Positions 9,101 through 16,461 of a DNA stretch of 64,000 nt are shown here, piece by piece (the stretch's first letter is position 1; each line of letters opens with the position of its first letter). The translations under genes and the position numbers were made by a program. The stretch is from Nocardiopsis metallicus (GTDB lineage: Bacteria; Actinomycetota; Actinomycetes; Streptosporangiales; Streptosporangiaceae): NCBI RefSeq assembly GCF_014201115.1, contig NZ_JACHDO010000001.1, forward strand, positions 4,216,001 to 4,280,000, in the 5' to 3' direction. The notes beneath the pieces were generated by a model, which ran no database searches, was not told the origin of the DNA, and was given only the letters and a program-made list of their open reading frames with translations.

Positions 9101-10984
9101 CCAGACGCGGCCGACCCCGTCGACGGTGATGTCGTAGGGCAGTTCGTCGATGACCTCGATGCCCAGGTGCTCCAGGACGGGCAGCACGCGGGACAGGGAG
9201 ATGGGGTCGCCGATCCGGGCCAGGCGGAACCGCCAGGTCGTGGCGTCCGCGCCCTCGGGCTGGTAGAGGCTGGCCGAGAACTCGCCCTGGCGGGCGTCCG
9301 GCGCGGCGCGCTGGAGCAGCTCCTCGATCCGGGCGATGTCCCGGGCGGCCACCACGGGGTCGTTGTCGACCTTGTAGGCCTCGGTGAGCCCGGGGCCGTA
9401 GCGTTCCTTGAGCGTGGTGGCGCGGGTGGGGCCGAACGCGTCGACGAGGGCGTCGTCGAAGTCCGCGTCCCAGGAGCGGGCGGCCTGGCGGACCTTCTCC
9501 TCCAGGGCCACCTGGTCGATGTCGGCGAGGGTCCGGCCGGGCTGGGCGCGGGCCACCAGGTACAGGCGGGCCAGCGGGGCGGCGCCGATCATCACGTTGT
9601 GGTCCATGGTGGCGCCCTGGAAGGCGTCGGCGAGAACCTTCTGGATGTCGAGGCGCACCTGGGTGCTGTACTCGTCGCGCGGCATGTACACGAAGCAGGA
9701 CATGTACCGGCCGCCGTAGGGGTCGCGGCGCATGAACAGCTTGGTGCCGCGGCGGTCGCGCAGGCGCATGACGCCGCGCACGATGCTGTAGAGCTCGCCC
9801 ACCGGGATCTGGAGGAGTTCCTCGCGCGGGAAGGTCTCCAGGAGCTCGATGAGGTCCTTGCCGTCGTAGCTGTCGGCCTCGAACCCGGCCAGGGACAGGA
9901 CCTCGGCCTGCTTGCGGCGCAGGATGGGGATCTGGGCGATGCTGCTGGTGTTGGCCTGGGAGGTGAAGAGCCCGAGGAAGCGGCGCTCGCCGACGATGTT
10001 GCCCTGGGAGTCGAACTTCTTGGCGCTGATGTAGTCCAGGTACTTGGGCCGGTAGACGGTGGCGCGGGAGTTGGCCTTGGTGAGCACCAGGATGTAGGGC
10101 TCGCGGGCCTTGGCACGGATCTCCGGGGGCAGAGCCGCGAAGCTGGTGGAGGCGGGCGAGTCCATCCGCAGGATGCCCAGGCCCGTGCCGGGCTCGGGGC
10201 GCAGCGAGTCGTCGCCGTTCTCGTCGGTGACCAGGGCGTACTCGCGGTAGCCCATGAAGGTGAAGTGGCGTCCGGCGATCCAGCGCAGGAAGTCGACGCT
10301 CTCGCCGATCTCGCGGGGGTCGACACCGCCCGCGACCAGGCGGTCGGGGTAGGCGGAGAGCTCGTCGGCGATCCGGATGACCCGGTCGCTCATCTTCGCG
10401 GAGTCCTCGTCCACGTAGCGGACGTCGTTGAGGACGCTCTCCAGCTTGGTGGTGATCTCCTTGACCCGCTCGGGGTCGCTCTGCCGGTCGATCTCGATGT
10501 GCATCCACGACTCGTCGGTGGGCAGCAGGCCGTCACCGCCGATCTCCGGGTCGACCTCGACGAGGTGTCCGGACAGGTCGCGGCCGACGGTCATCTGGGG
10601 GTGGATGATCAGCCGCACACCGGCGCCCAGCTCACTGAGGGCCATGGTCACGGAGGAGACGAGGAAGGGCGCGTTGTCGGTGACGATCTCGACGATGCTG
10701 GTCTGCTGTTCCCAGCCGTCACGTTCGACAGTGGGGGTGTAGACCCTGACCTTGGCCCGCCCCGGAGCGCGTTCGGCGCCGAAGGAGCGGTGCGCCTCGG
10801 CGGTCCCGCACACCTGTTCGGGGGTGCGCCCGCTGATCTCCTCGGGGTCCGTGTGCCGGTAGTAGAGGGGGAGAAAACGGCGGATCGCGTCGGCGGCTTC
10901 GGGACTCAGTCGGTCCCCGGGGGTCCACCGGGAAGCCGCGTCGCTGAGCAGCTTCTGGAGGATGACGTCGGATTGCCCGGACAT
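6110..10984 (-). CDS. gdh: NAD-specific glutamate dehydrogenase, large (about 180 kDa) type
   Basis: This enzyme converts glutamate plus NAD+ to 2-oxoglutarate and ammonia, and is usually catabolic. At 1624 aa it matches the GDH180 class. The N-terminal half contains ACT-like sensory modules (about 90-180, IVEIVTDNAPFLVSSVTMAL). The catalytic core starts near residue 830 with GGLRWSDRFEDFRTEILGLV, KAQMVKNSVIVPSGAKGGFV and the nucleotide-binding region GDMSGDVFGNGMLLS. The C-terminal about 400 residues are the helical domain typical of this class. The ATG has AAGGAG 12 nt upstream. It appears monocistronic, preceded by a 416-bp gap. The very long open frame on the opposite strand is a GC-bias shadow. 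Confidence 0.95.
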   Translation of the reverse strand: MSGQSDVILQKLLSDAASRWTPGDRLSPEAADAIRRFLPLYYRHTDPEEISGRTPEQVCGTAEAHRSFGAERAPGRAKVRVYTPTVERDGWEQQTSIVEIVTDNAPFLVSSVTMALSELGAGVRLIIHPQMTVGRDLSGHLVEVDPEIGGDGLLPTDESWMHIEIDRQSDPERVKEITTKLESVLNDVRYVDEDSAKMSDRVIRIADELSAYPDRLVAGGVDPREIGESVDFLRWIAGRHFTFMGYREYALVTDENGDDSLRPEPGTGLGILRMDSPASTSFAALPPEIRAKAREPYILVLTKANSRATVYRPKYLDYISAKKFDSQGNIVGERRFLGLFTSQANTSSIAQIPILRRKQAEVLSLAGFEADSYDGKDLIELLETFPREELLQIPVGELYSIVRGVMRLRDRRGTKLFMRRDPYGGRYMSCFVYMPRDEYSTQVRLDIQKVLADAFQGATMDHNVMIGAAPLARLYLVARAQPGRTLADIDQVALEEKVRQAARSWDADFDDALVDAFGPTRATTLKERYGPGLTEAYKVDNDPVVAARDIARIEELLQRAAPDARQGEFSASLYQPEGADATTWRFRLARIGDPISLSRVLPVLEHLGIEVIDELPYDITVDGVGRVWIYDFGLGPLEASDLSPARLKSLFEDAFDASWRDLGESDRFNALVVRAGLDWRQLTVLRAYAKYLRQTGSTFTPDFLADVLVANVGIANLLVELFEARFDPDQPDEGRDERAGTLVAKIESALEAVASLDHDRILRSFLAVIRATLRTNHYQHGSQGRLVFKLNPQEIPDLPHPRPRFEMYVYSPRVEGVHLRFGSVARGGLRWSDRFEDFRTEILGLVKAQMVKNSVIVPSGAKGGFVCKRLPAGGGREEVMAEVVSCYKQFISALLDVTDNLVDGRIVHPERTVLHDSDDSYLVVAADKGTATFSDIANGISKERGFWLGDAFASGGSVGYDHKAMGITARGAWESVKYNFREMGVNVQEEPFTVVGIGDMSGDVFGNGMLLSKQIKLVAAFDHRHVFLDPNPDPAVSWAERERVFRLPRSTWEDYSADLISEGGGVHPRTAKSIPITPQVREVLGIEDGVTALTPNELIQHVLTAPADLLWNGGIGTYVKASGQTHAEVGDKANDQVRVDATQLRVKVVGEGGNLGLTQPARIEFAREGGRVNSDFIDNSAGVDTSDHEVNIKIMLDREVRAGELAQADRDQLFIDMTDEVASLVLDNNYAQNTVLAAARKQTHEMLHVHGRYMRHLERTKVLKRKQEDLPSDKAIAERRSQGKGLTGPEFATLLSYTKISLKEQIGLSDLADDPYLASTLTDYFPTPLRSDRFADEVASHPLRREIIVNQVTNQMVNRSGITYAFRLNEELGSSAADIARAYLVTQEVLGLPKFWGEIEELDHEISVDSQLLLLLEIRKLAERSARWLLRSRTFPFDLSSEIGFFAEGVGEVLPQLHDLLRGRDREAFEERRDRYTSLGVPAGLAERIAVMVPAYSTLDLVEIAHRTGQPVGRVASLYFELADRFNISWWRERIIDLPRDDRWGTMARSALRDDLYTAHADLTSRVLESGSAESNAELIAEWAEQNETAVQRAGITLSEIQENERFDLATLSVALRSIRSLVD

Positions 10985-11400
10985 AGGGATCTCTCACTCC
11001 TTTGTGAGCAACATCGCACGAGCGCGAGTAGAGCGCCTGGGAGAACACCCGGTCATGTGACGTGTGTGGCTCGTCAGTCGACCTGTGGACTTCTGTCCTG
11101 TGAACTTCTGTGCTGGGTTGTGACTTCTCGTGAGGCTCTTGGGCCGCAAGGGACCCACGAGGCTGGTGGTTGGGTTGGTACCTGTGCGCACAGGTGGCGT
11201 CAATCGAGGCGCTGGAACGTCGTTGTCCCCGCCTCTGCACTGCCCCCACTCGGTGGGGACCGTGACCAGGCTACTGCTTTTCGCGCCCGAGAACAGGACC
11301 AACACCGTTACACGGTGGTTACGCACTGTTAGAAACGGATTGCGGTAGACCTTGAGGTGAACGCTGGAACGCACGGCGGCCCCAGTGTAGCTTGCGGTCG
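10985..11400. other. gdh upstream region
   Basis: A 416-bp gene-free region that must hold the gdh promoter. It contains a 15-bp tandem repeat (11083-11112) and an imperfect inverted repeat AACACCGT-TAC-ACGGTGGTT (11301-11320) that could be an operator. No clear sigma-70-type boxes could be assigned. Confidence 0.45.
11083..11112. repeat. 15-bp tandem repeat upstream of gdh
   Basis: CTGTGGACTTCTGTC is followed directly by CTGTGAACTTCTGTG (13 of 15 identical). It is about 100-130 bp upstream of the gdh start codon and could be a tandem regulator-binding site or a simple duplication. Confidence 0.7.
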
Positions 11401-12096
11401 TTATCGAGCCGTTGCCTGGTGCACGGCGGTCATCACGGCCCTGGGGTCGCTCAGGTCGGGAAGCACGATCTGCGCCCCGGCCTCCCGGAGCTGGCCCTCG
11501 GTGGTCGAACCGTTGAGCACCGCGATCGGGATCGCTCCGCCGATCATCGCCGCGCGCACGTCCGGGGCGGAGCCGGTGATGAACACCGTCTCCTCCTCGG
11601 CGTAGACGCGACCGCCCTCACCGGCGGCGTGGAGGCGGATGGACTGGATCAGGCTGGACTTGGGGTAGTTCACCGAACCGAACCCGCCCACGGCCAAATT
11701 CAGATGGGTGTCCAGGCCGAAGGCGACCAGCTTGGCGGTGGCGTTGGCCCGGGTGCTCCCGCTGACCACGGTCTGCACCGTGTCCGGGAACGAGGCCACG
11801 GCGGCGAGGGACGCGGCGGCGCCGGGCATGACCCGGCCCTTGGCGAGGAGCTGGTCGTGCCGGGCGGCGAAAGCCGTCTCCAGAGCGGCCAGGAAGTCGC
11901 CCAGCACCTCGTTGTCGGGTTCGAGGTCGACGTAGTTGCGGGCACAGAACTCGAAGAACATCTCCGAGTCGGTGCGGCCCGCGGCCGAGGTCAGGTAGAC
12001 CAGCGGTTCGCCCGTGACCTTCTCGAAGGCCTCGGCGTAGGCGGCCCTCATCACCTGCCCCACATCGAGGAGGGTGAGGTCGATGTTCCATAGCAC
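11401..12096 (-). CDS. HAD-like protein with Asn at the nucleophile position
   Basis: A haloacid dehalogenase-fold protein of about 231 aa. Motif I reads LWNIDLTLLDV, so the usual nucleophilic first Asp of DxD is Asn. Motif II (VVSGST) and a motif III Lys (NYPKSS) are present. Motif IV reads VFITGSAPDVRAA, where the usual GDxxxD has lost its first Asp. A phosphotransfer reaction by the standard mechanism is therefore doubtful; I recall actinobacterial relatives with the same Asn, so this may be a conserved non-catalytic or altered subfamily. The annotated GTG lies 18 nt from GAGGAG; an in-frame ATC at 12108 lies 6 nt from that same site, and would give an N-terminus closer to relatives. Confidence 0.75.
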   Translation of the reverse strand: MLWNIDLTLLDVGQVMRAAYAEAFEKVTGEPLVYLTSAAGRTDSEMFFEFCARNYVDLEPDNEVLGDFLAALETAFAARHDQLLAKGRVMPGAAASLAAVASFPDTVQTVVSGSTRANATAKLVAFGLDTHLNLAVGGFGSVNYPKSSLIQSIRLHAAGEGGRVYAEEETVFITGSAPDVRAAMIGGAIPIAVLNGSTTEGQLREAGAQIVLPDLSDPRAVMTAVHQATAR

Positions 12097-12287
12097 CAGG
12101 CGGCTGATGGCTGACTCCTCGGCGGTCGGGGGTGGGGTTCGGTACTCGGGGTCGGGGGGGACCCCACCATTGTGCCGGATGGGAGATTCAGGGAGGAAAC
12201 GGAGTCCGGAGCCGGCCAGGCACCACAGGCACGCCGGACAGCGGGGGAAGGCGGGTCGGCGTCACTGCCCCCGAAGCGGGCGAGCTC

Positions 12288-12465
12288 GTGGACGGGGACC
12301 TCTTCACGGCCGGAGACTCCTACGCGAGAGCTTCCGGGCTGGACGAGAGCTTCCGGGCTGGACGAGGTGCCCGACCTGCCCGAGGAGTGCGCCCCGGAGG
12401 GTGAGTTCGTCACGATCAACCAGGGCTCACTCAAGAAGGGCCCGTATGGGGAGGACTCCCCCTGA
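12288..12465 (+). pseudogene. Small ORF frameshifted by a 19-bp tandem duplication
   Basis: Codon usage is strongly GC3-biased in two successive plus frames that join exactly if one copy of a 19-bp direct duplication (12326-12344 and 12345-12363) is removed. The repaired reading from the GTG at 12288 gives 52 residues, acidic and ending PYGEDSP, with a central LDEVPDLPEECAPEGEF. I do not recognise the family. There is no good Shine-Dalgarno at that GTG, so the gene may also have lost its 5' end. A strong hairpin follows 24 bp after the stop, consistent with a once-transcribed unit. Confidence 0.6.
12326..12363. repeat. Perfect 19-bp tandem duplication
   Basis: GAGAGCTTCCGGGCTGGAC occurs twice with no gap. 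Nineteen is not a multiple of three, so the insertion breaks the small ORF that contains it. Confidence 0.95.
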
Positions 12466-12488
12466 GCCCGGCCCATGGGTTCCAGGGC

Positions 12489-12526
12489 AGGGGCCGGGAA
12501 CGTGGTTTCGCGTTCCCGGCCCCTGC
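12489..12526. terminator. Bidirectional terminator hairpin
   Basis: A perfect 15-bp stem (12489-12503 with 12512-12526, 8-nt loop TGGTTTCG) separates the plus-strand small ORF from the converging minus-strand peptidase gene. Confidence 0.75.
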
Positions 12527-12542
12527 GGTCTGCTGCTTCGGG

Positions 12543-14162
12543 CTACTCCCGTCCGCCCCCGCCCTGGGCCCGGCTCAGGACGTCGGCGACCGACGCGACA
12601 TCGGGGTCCGGCACCGCCTCCAGGAGCGGCAGGGGCTCCTCGAAGTCGACCGGAGCCGCCTCGCAGCGGGTGCCGTCCGCTGGCAGCTCCTGGTGGATCA
12701 GGTAGTCGTCGACGACCTCGGTGGTGCAGTCGGTGCGGCCGTAGACACCGTGACCGGCGCCCTCATAGGTGACGAGCACGCCGTCGTCGCCGAGCTGGTC
12801 GGCCAGGTTCACCGCCCAGTTGTACCCGGTGGCCGGGTCGTGCAGCGAGTTGATGACCATCAGCGGCTCACTGCCGCTCACGTCGGTCGGGGCCTGGGGG
12901 TTGCGCACATCCGTCTGTCCGAGGCAGTTGGCGACGTCGTCGACCGCGAGCATGCCGTAGCGCACGTCGGGGGCGAGGAGCCGCTCACCACTGCGCATGA
13001 GCGCCTTCCAGTCGCCGTAGCCACGCACCGGAAGGCTGTAGTCGTTGCACAGCACCGCCGGGTAGGGGTAGGGCACCAACCCGTCGGGGATCTCGTTGTC
13101 GGCCGCTTCCGAAGCGTCAGCCGTCTCCGCCGGACCGTCGTCCGCCAACGGAAGCTCGATGCTCTCCGGATCGTCCAACCACGCCAGCGTCGAGGCGAAG
13201 TCGTGCCAGCCCGGCCCGTAGCCGGAGGAGAACGCCGCGCCGATGAGGTCCTCCGCGGTCACCTCCCACGAACCGTCGGGGTCCTCGATGACGAGTTCGC
13301 CCGCGTCGGCACGCTTCAGCAGATCCGTCCACAGCGCGCGCGGGTCCTGCCCGTTCAGTTCGCACTGGGTGCTGCCCTCACACCAGGCGACGAAGGCGTC
13401 GAAGGAGTCCTGCGCGGCCTCCGCCTGGGTCGACAGGTACTGCTTGGTGTCGAGGTCGTGGTCCATCACGCTGTCGAGCACGACGGCGCGGACCCGCTCC
13501 GGGTAGGTCGCGGCGTACTGCTGGCCCATGAGCGTTCCGTAGGAGACACCGAAGAACGACAGCTGTTCGTCGCCCACGGCGGCCCGGATCGCCTCGATGT
13601 CGTGGACGACGCTGAGGGAGTCGACGTGGTCGTACAGCGGTCCGGTGTGCTCCCGGCAGTCCTCGCGCAGGTCATCGTTGTAGGCGGCGCGCGCGTCGAG
13701 TTCGGCCCGGCTGTCGAACAGGGAGCCTGGGCCCCCCTCCAAGGTCTCGAGCGAGCACAGGACCGGGTGGCTGTCGCCGACCCCACGGGGGTCGAAACCG
13801 ACGATGTCGAACCTGTCGAGGACCTCGGGGCTGAAGACCTCCGGCGCGATGAGCGCGAAGCCCACCCCGGAGCCGCCGGGGCCGCCGGGGTTGATCACCA
13901 GGGACCCGATGCGCGCGTCGGGGTCGCTCGCGGGGATACGGGCCAGGGCTAGGTCGATCGTCTCGCCGTCGGGGTCGCCCCAGTCGATCGGGACGGTCAG
14001 GGTGCCGCATTCGGCGTCGGGGCTCTCCTCCTCCCCGCACGTCTCCCAGTCGATGCTCTGGACCGGGGCCTCGGGGAGGGGGTCGGCCAGGGCGGGCGGC
14101 GCCATGAGGGGTACGGCCAGCCCTGGCACGAGGATGAGGGGGAGCAGCGCTCCACGCTTCAT
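12543..14162 (-). CDS. Secreted alpha/beta-hydrolase, tripeptidyl aminopeptidase (TAP) family
   Basis: A 539-aa exported serine peptidase-like hydrolase. The N-terminus is a Sec signal with a cleavage site after APPALA (about residue 26). The oxyanion region INPGGPGGSGVG (about 90-101), nucleophile elbow FGVSYG (Ser207), acid region NSLHDPATGY and base region GAGHGVYG fit the SlpD/SlpE/TAP group, which removes N-terminal peptides from proteins outside the cell. The C-terminal about 100 residues form the TAP-like domain. The ATG has GAAGGAG 6 nt upstream. It appears monocistronic, with inverted repeats in the promoter region. Confidence 0.88.
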   Translation of the reverse strand: MKRGALLPLILVPGLAVPLMAPPALADPLPEAPVQSIDWETCGEEESPDAECGTLTVPIDWGDPDGETIDLALARIPASDPDARIGSLVINPGGPGGSGVGFALIAPEVFSPEVLDRFDIVGFDPRGVGDSHPVLCSLETLEGGPGSLFDSRAELDARAAYNDDLREDCREHTGPLYDHVDSLSVVHDIEAIRAAVGDEQLSFFGVSYGTLMGQQYAATYPERVRAVVLDSVMDHDLDTKQYLSTQAEAAQDSFDAFVAWCEGSTQCELNGQDPRALWTDLLKRADAGELVIEDPDGSWEVTAEDLIGAAFSSGYGPGWHDFASTLAWLDDPESIELPLADDGPAETADASEAADNEIPDGLVPYPYPAVLCNDYSLPVRGYGDWKALMRSGERLLAPDVRYGMLAVDDVANCLGQTDVRNPQAPTDVSGSEPLMVINSLHDPATGYNWAVNLADQLGDDGVLVTYEGAGHGVYGRTDCTTEVVDDYLIHQELPADGTRCEAAPVDFEEPLPLLEAVPDPDVASVADVLSRAQGGGGRE

Positions 14163-14478
14163 TCACTTCTCCTTCGGGGGTCGACGCTCTACTACGGAGA
14201 ATCTTCTGCGGAGAACCGCAGACAACGGGGGTATCGCCATCCGGTCTGTGGACGGTTCTCTGAATACCCGGGAGTTGCCGGAGAAACCGTCCGCCACACT
14301 CCGGGATTCCGCCTAGCTCGTGTGCGCGCCGCCTTCCTGGACGGGAACTCCTGGTTTCCAGGGCACGAACTCCTGGAACGCGAAAAGGCGCCGAAGACCT
14401 CCACGGCCCTCGGCGCCCAATGCAGCTTTCCCCATTCCTAGGGCTGTTTTCCCAGCTCCCAGAGCTGTTTCCCGTTTC
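14163..14478. other. Promoter/terminator region between peptidase and pectate lyase genes
   Basis: A 316-bp gap. Near the peptidase start it contains a perfect 7-bp hairpin (14205-14211 with 14216-14222, loop AGAA) and a longer imperfect inverted repeat GGACGGTTCTC...GAGAAACCGTCC (14250-14292). Further on lie the pectate lyase terminator and short direct repeats of CGAACTCCTGG and CCTAGGGCTG. No gene is visible. Confidence 0.5.
14383..14417 (-). terminator. Rho-independent terminator of the pectate lyase gene
   Basis: On the minus strand an 8-bp stem (TCGGCGCC/GGCGCCGA flanks; 14387-14394 with 14410-14417) is followed by TTTT. It lies about 60 bp beyond the pectate lyase stop. Confidence 0.65.
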
Positions 14479-15642
14479 CTAGGGCTGGACGGCGATCACG
14501 CCGGTGCCAGCGCCGGCCTCCACGGCGGTCTTGGCGTCCTCGGGGCTCTGCGCCTCGTACTCGTAGGGCACCGTGAAGTCGGTGGTCGACTCCAGGTGCT
14601 CGTGCGGGGTATCCACGAACACGTTGTCGACCAGGTTCCAGTAACCCGTCTCGGAACTGCCGTACCACCAGCCCACCGGACCCTGGATCTGATCGGCATG
14701 GGTGTCCACCTCACCCGATCCGACGTTGTCGAAGTGGTTGCCCTCGACCAGGACGCGAGCACCCATCCGGGCGTTGATCGCCGAACCGTCGATGTCCCGG
14801 TACACGTTGTTGAGCATGTGCACGTCCGCGTGGCGCACCAGCGGCACCCGGGTGTTCAGATTGCTGAACAGGTTGTGGTGAAAGGTGATCCGGTCCGGAC
14901 CGGAACCGGCGTTGTCGTTGTGGCCCACCAGCGAGGTCTTCCAGTGGTCCTCGAACTTGTTCCAGGAGACGGTGACGTACTCCGAACCGTGCTTGATGTC
15001 GACCAGACCGTCGTAGAAGTCCTTGTCGACACCCTCCTTCTCACTGCTGAACTCGTTGTGGTCGATCCACACGTTCGAGCTGTTCTCGGTCACCTCCAGG
15101 GCGTCGCCCTCGCCCTGGGAGACGTTGCGGATCGCCAGGTTGCGGAAGACGACGTTCTCCGAACGGGTGACCTTGAAACCGATCCCGTCGAACCGACCGT
15201 CCTCGCCCACACCCAGGATGGAGACGTTGGAGACGTCCTTGACGTCGATCTTGTCCTGGCTGACCTGGTCCGGGGTGACGGTGACGTCGACGTAGACGAC
15301 CAGGCCCTCGTCGGAGTCGGCCCGGATGTGCTCTTTGAGGACCTCGTAGAGCGCCTCGCCCGGAGTACCCTCCTCGCTCCAGGAGGAGTACTCGCTCAGC
15401 AGGTGCTCGTTGACGGTGTCGGCTCCGAAACCACCGGTGGTCCCACCGTTCATCGACGCGTAGCCGACCGGCTCGTCGCTGAGGGGGTCGGCGGTGGCAG
15501 CGGCGTCGAGCGTGTCGGTGTTCCCGCTGAGCTCATCGCTTCCGGTGCTTCCGGGGACGAGGAACCAGGCTCCCGCGAACAGGCCGAGGCCGGCGGTGGC
15601 GGCGAGCCCCAGGAGTGCGGGCCTCTTTTTCTTAGTCGTCAT
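14479..15642 (-). CDS. Secreted/anchored pectate lyase (polysaccharide lyase family 1)
   Basis: Pectate lyases cleave polygalacturonate by beta-elimination with Ca2+. The 387-aa product has an N-terminal basic segment and hydrophobic stretch (about 8-30) that acts as signal or anchor, an acidic linker, then the right-handed beta-helix: NVWIDHNEFSS, the Ca-site region DGLVDIKHGSEYVTVSW and NTRVPLVRHADVHMLNN match PL1. I start at the ATG at 15642, which has AAAGGGA 5 nt upstream; an ATG at 15750 lies on the predicted -10 box and can be excluded. The gene is alone and has its own promoter and terminator, fitting a scavenging role on plant matter. Confidence 0.9.
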   Translation of the reverse strand: MTTKKKRPALLGLAATAGLGLFAGAWFLVPGSTGSDELSGNTDTLDAAATADPLSDEPVGYASMNGGTTGGFGADTVNEHLLSEYSSWSEEGTPGEALYEVLKEHIRADSDEGLVVYVDVTVTPDQVSQDKIDVKDVSNVSILGVGEDGRFDGIGFKVTRSENVVFRNLAIRNVSQGEGDALEVTENSSNVWIDHNEFSSEKEGVDKDFYDGLVDIKHGSEYVTVSWNKFEDHWKTSLVGHNDNAGSGPDRITFHHNLFSNLNTRVPLVRHADVHMLNNVYRDIDGSAINARMGARVLVEGNHFDNVGSGEVDTHADQIQGPVGWWYGSSETGYWNLVDNVFVDTPHEHLESTTDFTVPYEYEAQSPEDAKTAVEAGAGTGVIAVQP

Positions 15643-15750
15643 GGCTTTCCCTTTCGACCGGCGGCAGCGGGGACACGGGGGTAACGAGAAAACGCCGCCG
15701 GCAAGCGCGCACAGACCGAAACCAACAGGAATGGCGCGCTGATGGAGCAT

Positions 15751-15778
15751 CCTGTACCACCCGTGGAAAGAATGTCAA
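15751..15778 (-). promoter_or_regulatory. Predicted sigma-70-type promoter of the pectate lyase gene
   Basis: On the minus strand TTGACA (15773-15778) is a perfect -35, followed 16 nt later by TACAGG (15751-15756) as a weak -10. The leader would be about 100 nt. Confidence 0.5.
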
Positions 15779-15828
15779 ACCCTACTGTTCAGGGCACTGC
15801 GGAAAGTGATTTCCCACTGGACCAGCCA

Positions 15829-15847
15829 TTCTGGAAATTTTCCAGAA
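15829..15847. promoter_or_regulatory. Perfect 19-bp palindrome, candidate operator for the pectate lyase gene
   Basis: TTCTGGAAA-T-TTTCCAGAA is perfectly symmetric and lies 51 bp upstream of the predicted -35. A smaller palindrome CTGG-A-CCAG lies between them (15817-15825). The position suits an activator or a looping repressor responding to pectin breakdown products. Confidence 0.5.
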
Positions 15848-15930
15848 CCGCGCTCTAGTGAGACTTTCACCATAAAAACAACCGAGGTCACAGCGGGAAA
15901 GCCGAGGAAATCCACAACCCGTCGAGCGCG

Positions 15931-16341
15931 GTGCCCGCCTACGACGAGTGCATGCGCGAAGAAGGCGTGGACATGCCCGCCCCCGGCCCCGACGGGTCCT
16001 TGGACCTGGACGGCGTGGACGTGACCGGTGACGACTACGCGGCCGACGGCGCCCCCTCTCCGCCCAGCTTCCGACTGTGGTCCTGGGCTCCCGGGCGCCC
16101 GAAAGCCTGGGGGTCGGCTCCGAGGGCATGGGCCAGCGGGCGAGGCTCGGCGGCCAGTGGTTCACCGTGATCGGAGTACTCGCCCCCTCCTCCTCGCCCC
16201 CGAGCTGGAGACCGCGGCCCTCATCGGATGACCCGTCGCCGTATCGGCTCTGGGCTCCTCCGGGGACGTCACGGCGGTCTACACCCGGATCTCCCCCGGC
16301 CAGGTCGAGGAGGTCCGCGCTGTGTTGGCCCTGGGCAAGCC
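15931..16341 (+). pseudogene. Decayed MacB-type ABC permease with a lipoprotein/adaptor-like fragment
   Basis: Three pieces of recognisable protein lie in different frames. First, about 15931-16040 reads YDECMREEGVDMPAPGPDG, a signature of actinobacterial efflux adaptor or lipoprotein sequences. Next, about 16072-16200 reads VVLGSRAPESLGVG and GGQWFTVIGVLAPS, the periplasmic core of MacB/FtsX-like permeases. After a frameshift in a C-rich run, it continues with LAPELETAALIG, an in-frame TGA, then DVTAVYTRISPGQVEEVRAV, and stops without the membrane segments. It is a double-broken, truncated remnant of a tripartite efflux locus. Confidence 0.65.
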
Positions 16342-16401
16342 GGGGTGTCCGTAACCTGCGTCTGGGGGTGTCCGCTGCTTCCAAACTCCCCCCTCACCCC
16401 C

Positions 16402-16461
16402 GATGATCTTGCTACCAGGGGCAAGTTCGGCGCCGAACTTGCCCCTGGTAGCAAGATCATC
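16402..16461. repeat. Perfect 60-bp palindrome without loop
   Basis: The 30 bases 16402-16431 are the exact reverse complement of 16432-16461 (outer ends GATGATCTTGCTACC and GGTAGCAAGATCATC, centre TTCGGCGCCGAA). It lies in gene debris. It could be a terminator, or a member of a genome-wide palindromic repeat family or MITE. Confidence 0.9.

Noticed and set aside
6773..11332. A 1519-codon open frame opposite gdh
   Set aside because: It mirrors the codon structure of the real gene on the other strand (GC-rich third positions remove stops). The translation is low in motif content and rich in Gly, Val, Arg and Gln.
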